Source: HRBIN12 sp964640965 (GTDB lineage Bacteria; Actinomycetota; UBA4738; HRBIN12). From it: a stretch of DNA of 22,734 bases. Shown here one piece after another: positions 7,966 through 14,518 of the stretch. A program made the position numbers and the translations under genes. The notes beneath the pieces were generated by a model. That model was not told the origin of the DNA. It did no database searches and saw nothing but the letters and a program-made list of their open reading frames with translations. The stretch covers positions 1 through 22,734 of the forward strand of contig CAZXJB010000030.1 of assembly GCA_964640965.1 (NCBI GenBank), given 5' to 3'. The first letter of the stretch is position 1. Each line of letters opens with the position of its first letter.

Positions 7966-7995
7966 TTGCCCGCTCCGTCCGGCCCGTGCTACGCT
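7966..7995 (+). promoter_or_regulatory. Promoter of the cold-shock gene (extended -10)
   Basis: TTGCCC (7966-7971), 18-nt spacer, and TACGCT (7990-7995) preceded by TGC, an extended -10. Predicted start near 8002, giving a leader of about 25 nt that contains the ribosome site GGAGGG (8016-8021). This is much shorter than the long leader of E. coli cspA. Confidence 0.6.
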
Positions 7996-8026
7996 CGCCC
8001 GCGCTCAACGCACCAGGAGGGCTCCG

Positions 8027-8233
8027 TTGGCAGAGCAGGGCACCGTGAAGTGGTTCAGCAACGAGAAGGGCTACGGCTTCATCTCCCGCGAGGGAGCCGA
8101 GGACGTGTTCGTGCACTTCTCGGCGATCCAGGGGGAGGGCTACAAGACCCTCACCGAGGGCCAGGCCGTCGAGTTCGACATCGTCGACGGCCCGAAGGGC
8201 AAGCAGGCCGCCAACGTCCGTGCGCTCGGCTGA
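8027..8233 (+). CDS. cspA: cold-shock domain protein (CspA family)
   Basis: A 68-residue single cold-shock domain, a five-strand OB-fold that binds single-stranded RNA and DNA. Both RNA-binding motifs are intact: RNP1 as KGYGFI and RNP2 as VFVHFSAI. The N-terminus reads AEQGTVKWFSNEKGYGF, as in typical actinobacterial Csp proteins. The start is TTG at 8027, five bases after GGAGGG; no ATG or GTG fits the conserved N-terminus. It has its own promoter and sits between the riboflavin operon and infC. The gene symbol is used in the family sense; it may be constitutively expressed rather than cold-induced. Confidence 0.93.
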   Translation: MAEQGTVKWFSNEKGYGFISREGAEDVFVHFSAIQGEGYKTLTEGQAVEFDIVDGPKGKQAANVRALG

Positions 8234-8246
8234 GCGCTCCGATGCG

Positions 8247-8275
8247 TCGACACCTCCCGACACCCTGCCTATACT
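8247..8275 (+). promoter_or_regulatory. Promoter of infC-rpmI-rplT
   Basis: TCGACA (8247-8252), exactly 17 bases, then TATACT (8270-8275); each box matches five of six consensus bases. It is one of the two best promoters in the window. Predicted start near 8282, leaving a leader of about 70 nt before infC that contains a terminator-like hairpin. Confidence 0.75.
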
Positions 8276-8303
8276 GGGCGGCGGGTTCCTCGTGTGGTCG
8301 GCG

Positions 8304-8329
8304 CGCACCGGCGGTGGTCGGTGCGTTTT
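8304..8329 (+). terminator. Terminator-like hairpin in the infC leader (candidate attenuator)
   Basis: Seven-base arms CGCACCG (8304-8310) and CGGTGCG (8319-8325) enclose an 8-nt loop and are followed at once by TTTT (8326-8329), rare in this GC-rich sequence. It lies downstream of the infC promoter and 8 nt before the ribosome site GGGAGGTGA (8337-8345). This is the layout of a leader attenuator; infC-rpmI-rplT operons of several bacteria are feedback-controlled in the leader by L20 or by attenuation. It could also end transcripts coming from cspA. GTGGTCGG occurs twice 20 nt apart (8294-8301 and 8314-8321), the second overlapping the 3' arm. I could not build a convincing antiterminator. 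Confidence 0.6.
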
Positions 8330-8351
8330 CATCGATGGGAGGTGATGCGGG

Positions 8352-8915
8352 GTCTCGGCCGAACCGCGCTTGAACGACCGGATCCGCGCGCCGCAGGTGC
8401 GGCTCGTGGGTCCTGATGGGGCACAGATCGGGATCGTCTCGACGCAGGAGGCCCTGCGCCGGGCGCGGGAGCTCGACCTGGATCTCGTCGAGGTCGCGCC
8501 CCTCGCCAACCCGCCCGTGTGCCGCATCATGGACTACGGGAAGTACAAGTACGAGCGGGACATCCGTCAGAAGGAGGCCCGCAAGAAGCAGGCCCGGGTC
8601 GAGGTCAAGGAGATCAAGTTCCGCCCGAAGATCGACCCGCACGACTACGAGACGAAGAAGGGTCACGTCGTGCGGTTCCTGACGGCGGGAGCGCGGGTCA
8701 AGGTCACCATCATGTTCCGGGGGCGGGAGATGGCCCACACGGAGCTCGGGCGCCGGATCCTGGATCGGCTGGTCGCGGACCTCGGGGACCTCGCGGTGGT
8801 GGAGGCGGCGCCGAAGCAGGACGGCCGGAACATGGTCATGGTGATCGCGCCGGCGAAGAAGCCGGCCGGCAAGGGATCCCCGGAGCGCAGGCAGGCGCAG
8901 GAAGCGCAGGGATGA
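8352..8915 (+). CDS. infC: translation initiation factor IF-3
   Basis: IF3 binds the 30S subunit, keeps it apart from 50S and checks the initiator tRNA-start codon pairing. The protein is clear: NDRIRAPQVRLVGPDGAQIGIV, VCRIMDYGKYKYE, the lysine-rich linker, RPKIDPHDYETKKGHV, VTIMFRGREM and KQDGRNMVMV. The start is the problem. A strong ribosome site (8337-8345) overlaps an in-frame TGA (8343-8345). The family N-terminus, (I)SAEPRINDRI in streptomycetes as I recall it, matches VSAEPRLNDRI beginning at GTC 8352, nine bases after GGAGG. infC genes are known for rare starts such as ATT or ATC. The first ordinary start, TTG 8370, lies 27 nt from the ribosome site inside conserved sequence. I therefore place the start at 8352 (187 residues), with TTG 8370 (181 residues) as the alternative. 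Confidence 0.9.
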   Translation, partial: VSAEPRLNDRIRAPQVRLVGPDGAQIGIVSTQEALRRARELDLDLVEVAPLANPPVCRIMDYGKYKYERDIRQKEARKKQARVEVKEIKFRPKIDPHDYETKKGHVVRFLTAGARVKVTIMFRGREMAHTELGRRILDRLVADLGDLAVVEAAPKQDGRNMVMVIAPAKKPAGKGSPERRQAQEAQG

Positions 8916-9106
8916 GCATGAAGATGAAGACCCACCGGGCGACCGCCAAGCGGTTCCGCATCACGCGCACCGGCAAGGTGCTGCACCGCAAGGCGACCGG
9001 GAACCACATGCTGACGAAGAAGAGCGGGGGCCGCCGGCGCCGCGTGGAGGGCATGGCCGAGGTCACGGCCGAGCGCACGGTGATCCGCCGGCTCCTGGGG
9101 AAGTAG
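8912..9106 (+). CDS. rpmI: 50S ribosomal protein L35
   Basis: A 64-residue, strongly basic protein of the large subunit. It matches L35 throughout: KMKTHRATAKRFRITRTGKVLHRKA, NHMLTKKS and the C-terminal RRLLGK. The ATG at 8912 overlaps the infC stop (ATGA), giving MSMKMKTHRA, which matches the usual MPKMKTHR start better than the later in-frame ATG codons. It is translated from the same transcript as infC and rplT, and the overlap suggests coupling to infC. Confidence 0.96.
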   Translation: MSMKMKTHRATAKRFRITRTGKVLHRKATGNHMLTKKSGGRRRRVEGMAEVTAERTVIRRLLGK

Positions 9107-9113
9107 GGGAACG

Positions 9114-9473
9114 ATGGCCAGGGTCAAGCGCTCGGTCCACGCACGCAAGAAGCGCCGCGAGATCCTCGCGAAGGCGAAGGGGTACACGGGCAGCCGCTCC
9201 CGCCGCTTCAAGGTGGCGAAGGAGCAGGTCATGCACTCCGGGATGTACGCCTACCGGGACCGCCGCGACCGCAAGGGGCAGTTCCGGCGCCTGTGGATCG
9301 CCCGGATCGGCGCCGGCGCCCGCCAGCACGGGCTGTCGTACTCGCAGCTGATCCACGGTCTCGCCAAGGCCGGCGTCGAGGTCGATCGCAAGATCCTCGC
9401 CGACCTGGCCGTCCGCGACCCCGCGGCCTTCGCGGGGCTCGTCGAGACCGCCAAGGGCGCGCTCGCCGCCTGA
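9114..9473 (+). CDS. rplT: 50S ribosomal protein L20
   Basis: A 119-residue rRNA-binding protein needed early in 50S assembly; in several bacteria it also represses its own operon by binding the leader mRNA. The sequence is canonical: MARVKRSVHARKKRREIL, AKGYTGSRSRRFKVAKEQV, YRDRRDRKGQFRRLWIARI and GLSYSQLIHGL. It begins 7 nt after rpmI behind AGGGGAA. It is the last gene of the infC operon; the 90 bases after it hold a weak GTGCG/CGCAC stem and a GC palindrome, then the next ribosome site. Confidence 0.97.
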   Translation: MARVKRSVHARKKRREILAKAKGYTGSRSRRFKVAKEQVMHSGMYAYRDRRDRKGQFRRLWIARIGAGARQHGLSYSQLIHGLAKAGVEVDRKILADLAVRDPAAFAGLVETAKGALAA

Positions 9474-9528
9474 GTGCGGCAGCCCTCCCTCGCACCTCCG
9501 CGTCCCGCGGGCGCATAGGATGAGCGCG

Positions 9529-9549
9529 GCCCGGGCGCCGTGCCCGGGC
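9529..9549 (+). repeat. GC inverted/direct repeat before the methyltransferase fusion gene
   Basis: The self-complementary octamer GCCCGGGC occurs twice with a 5-nt loop (9529-9536 and 9542-9549), so the RNA can form an 8-bp hairpin directly in front of the ribosome site GGGAGGGGA (9552-9560). It could end rplT transcripts without a U-tract or affect access to the next gene. A TAGGAT box (9516-9521) just upstream might be a -10 element, but I see no good -35 partner. Confidence 0.4.
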
Positions 9550-9563
9550 CCGGGAGGGGACGG

Positions 9564-10997
9564 GTGCTGACGTCGGTCCGCAACCCGAAGGTCGCGGCCG
9601 CGCTGCGGCTCACGAAGCGGGCGTTCCGCGAGCGGGATCGGGCGTTCCTCGTCGAGGGCGCCCAGGCGGTGAAGGAGGCCCTCGAGCGCCCCGGCGCGCT
9701 CAGCGCGTTGTTCTGCACCGATCCGTCGCACCCCCTCGCGCGCCGCGCCGCCGAGCGGGGCATCCCCGTCCACCACGTGAGCGATGAGCTCATGCGGCGC
9801 CTGGCCGCCACGGTGACGCCGCAGGGCCTGGTCGGCGTCGCGCCGTTCCTCGACGTCGAGCTCGACGCGCTCGGCGAGCCGGCCTGCGTGGCCCTGCTGC
9901 ACGCCGTGCGGGACCCCGGGAACGCGGGCACGATCGTCCGCTCCGCGGACGCGGCCGGGGCCGACGGGGTCGTCTTCTCCGCCACCTCCGTCGACCCCTA
10001 CAACCCGAAGGCGGTGCGGGCCTCGGCCGGGAGCCTGTTCCACGTCGCCCTCGTGCGGGGGGCGGACACCGCCGAGGCGCTCACCGCCCTGCACGAGCGC
10101 GGGCTGCACGTCTACGCGATGGCCGCCGAGGGCGAGGCCGAGCTGTACCACCTCGATCTCACCCGGCCGAGCGCGTTCGTCTTCGGCAACGAGGCCTGGG
10201 GCCTGCCGGAGGACGTCGCCCGGCTCGCCGACGCGACCGTGCGGGTGCCGATCGCGGGGCGGGCCGAGTCGCTCAACCTCGCGGCGGCCGCGTCCGTGAC
10301 CCTCTTCGAGTGGGCCCGGCAGCGGCGCGAGGGGCGACGGGTGGCGCTCGAGACCCTGATCGCCGCCGCCGCGCACGACATCCGCTCGCCGCTCACCGCG
10401 ATGAAGGGCTTCGGGTACGCGCTCTCGACCCGGTGGGAGCAGATGACCGCCGAGCAGCGGGAGCTCATGCTCCGCGGCATCGTGTACGACACCGATCGTC
10501 TGAACGGGATCGTGCGGCAGCTCGTGGACGCCGCACGCCTGGTCTCGGGCTCGCTCGACCTGTACCGGGAGCGCGTGCGCGTGGGTGGGGTGGTCGAGCA
10601 GATCGCGACGTCCGCGGCGCGGGACCCGGAGCACCCGCCGGTCGAGCTCGCGGGCGGGGATGTCGAGGCCTTCGTCGATCCCGAGCGCCTGCGCCTGGTG
10701 CTCGAGGCGTTCGTGGAGGCGCTCGTCTGGTGGGGGCGCGAGGGGCCGATCCGGATCTCGAGCGAGCGCCGGAACGGCACGCTCATCGTGCGCGCGGCCC
10801 GCCGCGGCACGGAGCTCTCGCCGGAGCGGGCGGCCGAGCTGTTCGAGCCCCGCGCGCCGGGCAGCGGCTCGGGGAGCAAGATCGGGCTGTGGGTCGCCCG
10901 CGGGGTGGCGGAGGCCCAGGGAGGACGGGTCGCGATCGAGGTGGGGGAGGAGCTCGCCTTCGTGCTCGAGGTCCCCGAGCCCGGGTCCGGCGACTGA
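9564..10997 (+). CDS. TrmH/SpoU-family RNA 2'-O-methyltransferase fused to a degenerate histidine-kinase-like module
   Basis: A 477-residue protein. GTG 9564 follows GGGAGGGGA and opens with LTSVRNPKVAAALRL, like TrmH-family rRNA methyltransferases. Residues 1-259 are a complete enzyme: substrate-binding domain, then SPOUT knot motif 1 (DPGNAG, 117-122), motif 2 (GNEAWGL from 208) and motif 3 (SLN, 236-238). At residue 260, without stop or frameshift, a kinase-like half begins: HisKA with H271 in HDIRSPLTAMKGF, and an HATPase-like domain. Its N-box (376-390) has Ala at both usual Asn positions, and the G1 region (413-418, RRGTEL) lacks the DxGxG aspartate, while a G2-like GSGSKIGLW (435-443) remains. 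ATP-dependent kinase activity is therefore doubtful. The locus between rplT and pheS suits a 23S rRNA methyltransferase; in some actinomycetes I recall a separate sensor kinase gene here. A ribosome site and GTG (10341) at the junction could also give a separate C-terminal protein. Confidence 0.88.
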   Translation: MLTSVRNPKVAAALRLTKRAFRERDRAFLVEGAQAVKEALERPGALSALFCTDPSHPLARRAAERGIPVHHVSDELMRRLAATVTPQGLVGVAPFLDVELDALGEPACVALLHAVRDPGNAGTIVRSADAAGADGVVFSATSVDPYNPKAVRASAGSLFHVALVRGADTAEALTALHERGLHVYAMAAEGEAELYHLDLTRPSAFVFGNEAWGLPEDVARLADATVRVPIAGRAESLNLAAAASVTLFEWARQRREGRRVALETLIAAAAHDIRSPLTAMKGFGYALSTRWEQMTAEQRELMLRGIVYDTDRLNGIVRQLVDAARLVSGSLDLYRERVRVGGVVEQIATSAARDPEHPPVELAGGDVEAFVDPERLRLVLEAFVEALVWWGREGPIRISSERRNGTLIVRAARRGTELSPERAAELFEPRAPGSGSGSKIGLWVARGVAEAQGGRVAIEVGEELAFVLEVPEPGSGD

Positions 10998-11016
10998 CGG
11001 TCCGCGCAAGGCCGCT

Positions 11017-11025
11017 TGCTAGACT
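11017..11025 (+). promoter_or_regulatory. Extended -10 promoter of pheS, near-leaderless
   Basis: TGCTAGACT (TG at 11017, -10 hexamer 11020-11025) ends nine bases before the pheS ATG at 11035. Transcription would start 0-3 nt before the start codon. There is no ribosome site in the space. CTGACG (10994-10999) could be a -35 but only with a 20-nt spacer. Confidence 0.55.
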
Positions 11026-11034
11026 CGCGGCACC

Positions 11035-12081
11035 ATGGACCCCGAGCAGGCCCGACGCACCCTGGAGGCCGAGCGCGAGCGCGGTCTCCAGGCGATCGAG
11101 GACTCCGCCTCGCTCGAGGAGCTCGAGCGGGTCCGGGTCGCGCTGCTCGGTCGCCGCGCGCCCTGGTCCGAGGTCCAGCGCTCGCTCGGCTCGATCGAGC
11201 CCGAGGCCCGGCGCGAGCTCGGCCGGCTCGCGAACGAGGTGAAGGACGCGCTGGAACGCGCCCTCGCGGCGCGCCGGACCGAGCTCGAGGCGCGAGCCGA
11301 GGGCGAGCTGCTCGCCGCCGACCGGGTCGACGTCACCCTGCCCGGCCGTCGCCCGCGAGCGGGCTCGTTCCATCCGCTCACGATCGTGCAGGAGGAGATC
11401 GTCGGCATCTTCACGCGGATGGGCTACCGCGTCGCCGAGGGTCCCGAGATCGAGGACGACTGGCACAACTTCGAGGCGCTGAACATCCCGCCCGACCACC
11501 CGGCCCGGACGATGAAGGACTCGCTGTACCTGGACGTGCCGGGCCTGCTGCTCCGCACCGAGACCTCGGCCGTGCAGATCCGCACGATGGAGCGCCAGGA
11601 GCCCCCCGTGTACGTCGTCGCGCCGGGGCGGGTGTACCGGCGCGAGGCCGCGGACGCCACCCACGGCTCGGTCTTCCACCAGGTCGAGGGGCTCGCGGTG
11701 GACGAGGGGATCTCCTTCGCCGACCTCAAGGGCACGCTCGAGGCGTTCGCCCGAGCGCTGTTCGGACCCGAGCGCCGGGTGCGGCTGAACCCCGACTACT
11801 TCCCGTTCGTCGAGCCCGGGGCCCAGGTCGCCGTCTCCTGCTTCCTGTGCGACGGTGGCGGCTGCCGGGTGTGCGGCAACGGGTGGATCGAGCTCCTCGG
11901 GGCCGGGATGGTCCACCCCAAGGTCCTCGAGAACTGCGGCTACGACAGCGAGCGGTACACCGGCTTCGCCTTCGGCATGGGCATCGAGCGCGTGGCGATG
12001 GTCCGCTACGGCGTGAACGACCTCCGCCTGTTCTACGACGGCGACGTGCGGTTCCTCGAGCGGTTCGAGGGGGCGGCGTGA
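11035..12081 (+). CDS. pheS: phenylalanyl-tRNA synthetase, alpha subunit
   Basis: The alpha chain of the (alpha-beta)2 synthetase carries the class II catalytic core that charges tRNA-Phe. The 348-residue protein has the N-terminal coiled-coil arm (about 1-90), then RAGSFHPLTIVQEEI, class II motif 2 (GRVYRREAADATHGSVFHQVEG) and motif 3 (GFAFGMGIERVAM). A zinc-knuckle-like insertion, CFLCDGGGCRVCGNGW, holds four cysteines just before LGAGMVHP, a variant seen in a number of bacterial PheS proteins. No ribosome site precedes the ATG; a TAGACT box nine bases upstream suggests a leaderless message. The stop overlaps the pheT start (GTGA). Confidence 0.97.
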   Translation: MDPEQARRTLEAERERGLQAIEDSASLEELERVRVALLGRRAPWSEVQRSLGSIEPEARRELGRLANEVKDALERALAARRTELEARAEGELLAADRVDVTLPGRRPRAGSFHPLTIVQEEIVGIFTRMGYRVAEGPEIEDDWHNFEALNIPPDHPARTMKDSLYLDVPGLLLRTETSAVQIRTMERQEPPVYVVAPGRVYRREAADATHGSVFHQVEGLAVDEGISFADLKGTLEAFARALFGPERRVRLNPDYFPFVEPGAQVAVSCFLCDGGGCRVCGNGWIELLGAGMVHPKVLENCGYDSERYTGFAFGMGIERVAMVRYGVNDLRLFYDGDVRFLERFEGAA

Positions 12082-14456
12082 GGGTCGTCCTGTCCTGGCT
12101 GCGTGAGTTCTGCCCGACCGACCTGTCGGCCGAGGAGCTCGCCGAGCTGCTCACGAGCAAGGGGGCCGAGGTCGAGGCGATCGAGCGCCCGTGGGAGCGC
12201 CTCCGCGGGGTGATCGCGGCGCGGGTGCTCGAGGTCCGCGACCACCCCCGGAGCGACCGGCTGTGCATCGCCCGCGTGCACACGGGCTCCGGGGAGACCG
12301 AGGTCGTCGTCGGCGTCCGGAACATGGCGCCCGGCGACCTCGTGCCCCTCGCCGGCCCCGGCGCGACCGTGCCGCTCTTGCCCGAGCCGCTCGCGGCCCG
12401 TGAGATCCGCGGGGTCGTCTCGAACGGGATGCTCTGCGCCCCCGACGAGCTCGGGATCTCCCCCTCGCACGAGGGCATCCTCATCCTGCCCCCGGGGATC
12501 GCGCCGGGGACCGACCTCAAGGAGGCGTTCGGGCTCGAGGACGCCGTGCTCGATATCGAGGTCACCCCCAACCGCCCCGACTTCCTCTCCGTCATCGGGA
12601 TCGCGCGGGAGGTCGCGGCCGCGACCGGGACGCCGCTCCAGATCCCCCAGCCGAGCTTCCCCGAGGATCCCGAGCGCGCCGAGGACGTGGCGAGCGTCCG
12701 GGTCGAGGATCCCGAGCGCTGCCCCCGCTACCTCGCCCGGGCGCTCCGGGACGTCCGGCACGCGTCCTCGCCGATCCCGGTCCAGGCGCGGCTCACGGCG
12801 GCCGGCATGCGGCCGATCTCGGCCGCGGTGGACGCGACGAACTACGCGATGCTCGAGATCGGCCAGCCCCTGCACCCCTTCGACCTCGCGCTGCTCAAGG
12901 GCCCCGGGATCGTGGTGCGCCGCGCCCGGGAGGGTGAGCGGATGGTCACCCTCGACGGGGTGGAGCGCACCCTCACCGCCGACGACCTCCTGATCTGCGA
13001 CCTCGAGCGGCCGGTGGCCGTCGCCGGGGTCATGGGCGGAGAGGTGGCCGAGATCTCCGAGACCACGACCGACGTCCTGCTGGAGAGCGCCACCTTCGAG
13101 CGCGGGGGCATCCAGCGCACGCGGCGGCGGCTCGAGCTCTCGAGCGAGGCCTCGATGCGCTTCGAGCGCGGCGTGGATCCCGAGGCGGTCCCGCGCGGCG
13201 CGGACCGAGCCTGCGAGCTCATGGTCGCCTGGTGCGGGGCGCGCGTCCTCGCCGGGGCGATCGACGTCGGACGCGCGCCCGAGCGCCGATGGGTGTCGAT
13301 GCGGGCCTCCCGCGCCTCCATGCTGATCGGCTACCAGGTCACGCCGAGCGACGCCGCCCTGGTCTTCGACCGGCTCGGCATGGTGAGCCGCACGGAGGGC
13401 GAGGTCGTGCACGTCGAGGTCCCCGGCTACCGCGTGGACATCGAGCGCGAGGTCGACCTCATCGAGGAGGTCGTCCGGATCCAGGGCTACGACCGGGTCG
13501 GATCGACCCTCCCGCCGGTGCGGCAGGCGGGAGGGGTCCCCGAGACGGTGGCGTTCCTCTCGCGCGTGCGGGGCCTCCTCGTGCGCGCCGGCCTCCGTGA
13601 GGTCCAGCTGATCCCGTTCGCCTCCGAGGCCGATCTCGGGCTCCTCGCCGGGTCGGCCGAGGCGATCCGCATCACGAACCCGCTCCAGGCGGAGGAGGGC
13701 TGGCTGCGCACCTCGCTCCTCCCCGGGCTGCTGAAGGCCGTCCGTCGCAACCAGCACCGCCAGGTCCGCAGCGCTGCGCTCTTCGAGGTGGGAACGGTGT
13801 TCCGTCTCGTCGAGGGCCGACCCGAGGAGCGGCCGAGCACGGCCTTCGCGATGACCGGCGTCGCCGACCCCGGGTGGACCGGGGGAGGGCGTCCGTACGA
13901 CGTGTTCGACGCGAAGGGGGTCCTGGAGTCCCTGGCCGCCGGCCTGGGGCTCCGCCTCGAGCTCGGGGAGGCGCTCGGACGGCCCTTCCACCCGGGGCGA
14001 TCGGCGTCCGTGCTCGTGGACGGCGCGCCCGTGGGGGTGGTGGGGGAGCTGCACCCCGCCGTCGCGACCGAGCTCGAGCTCGCGGGGCGCGTCGCCGTGG
14101 CCGAGCTCGACGTCCCGTCGCTCCGCGAGGCCGCCTCCCGGGTCCGGATCACGGGGGCCGAGCCCCCGCGGTTCCCGCCGGTCCGCCGCGACCTCGCGTT
14201 CGTCGTCGACGTCGCGGTCCCCGCGGCCGCCGTCGAGGCGGCGCTGCGCGAGGCCGCCGGGGACCTGCTCGACGCGTGCCTGCTCTTCGACGTCTTCGAG
14301 GGCCCGCCGCTGCCCCCGGGCCGCCGCAGCCTCGCCTTCTCCATCGACCTGCGGGCGCCCGACCGGACGCTCGGCAGCGAGGAGGCGGAGGAGGTGGTCG
14401 CGCGGATCGCGGAGCATCTCGCGCGCGAGCTGGGCGCCGAGCTGCGGGCCGGCTAG
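12078..14456 (+). CDS. pheT: phenylalanyl-tRNA synthetase, beta subunit
   Basis: The 792-residue beta chain binds and edits tRNA-Phe. Domains in order: N-terminal VVLSWLREFCP; EMAP-like tRNA-binding fold (about 40-150, ARVLEVRDHPRSDRL, SNGMLCAPDELGI); the link VTPNRPDFLSVIGIAREVA; the B3/B4 editing domain (about 210-380, YLARALRDV, DATNYAMLEIGQPLHPFD, GVMGGE); B5 (about 395-470, ending in DLIEEVVRIQGYD); a catalytic-like core (RITNPLQAEEGWLRTSLLPGLL); and the C-terminal ferredoxin-like anticodon-binding domain (about 700-792, FPPVRRDLAFVV). GTG 12078 overlaps the pheS stop by 4 nt, so both subunits are coupled. Length and domain set are complete. Confidence 0.97.
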   Translation: MRVVLSWLREFCPTDLSAEELAELLTSKGAEVEAIERPWERLRGVIAARVLEVRDHPRSDRLCIARVHTGSGETEVVVGVRNMAPGDLVPLAGPGATVPLLPEPLAAREIRGVVSNGMLCAPDELGISPSHEGILILPPGIAPGTDLKEAFGLEDAVLDIEVTPNRPDFLSVIGIAREVAAATGTPLQIPQPSFPEDPERAEDVASVRVEDPERCPRYLARALRDVRHASSPIPVQARLTAAGMRPISAAVDATNYAMLEIGQPLHPFDLALLKGPGIVVRRAREGERMVTLDGVERTLTADDLLICDLERPVAVAGVMGGEVAEISETTTDVLLESATFERGGIQRTRRRLELSSEASMRFERGVDPEAVPRGADRACELMVAWCGARVLAGAIDVGRAPERRWVSMRASRASMLIGYQVTPSDAALVFDRLGMVSRTEGEVVHVEVPGYRVDIEREVDLIEEVVRIQGYDRVGSTLPPVRQAGGVPETVAFLSRVRGLLVRAGLREVQLIPFASEADLGLLAGSAEAIRITNPLQAEEGWLRTSLLPGLLKAVRRNQHRQVRSAALFEVGTVFRLVEGRPEERPSTAFAMTGVADPGWTGGGRPYDVFDAKGVLESLAAGLGLRLELGEALGRPFHPGRSASVLVDGAPVGVVGELHPAVATELELAGRVAVAELDVPSLREAASRVRITGAEPPRFPPVRRDLAFVVDVAVPAAAVEAALREAAGDLLDACLLFDVFEGPPLPPGRRSLAFSIDLRAPDRTLGSEEAEEVVARIAEHLARELGAELRAG

Positions 14457-14505
14457 CCCCGAGCTCCCTGCGCGACGGCCCGCAGCGCCGAGACGCGGCT
14501 CCGGC

Positions 14506-14511
14506 TAGACT
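14506..14511 (+). promoter_or_regulatory. -10 box of argF, apparently leaderless
   Basis: TAGACT (14506-14511) ends seven bases before the argF ATG (14519), so the predicted first transcribed base is the A of ATG or its neighbour. The spacer CCGAGCG contains no ribosome site. The nine bases GCTAGACTC are identical to those before pheS. No clear -35 box is seen. Confidence 0.5.
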
Positions 14512-14518
14512 CCGAGCG

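Noticed and set aside
10981..11034. T-box or attenuator in front of pheS
   Set aside because: Only 37 bases separate the stop of the fusion gene and the pheS ATG, and the -10 box leaves practically no leader RNA.
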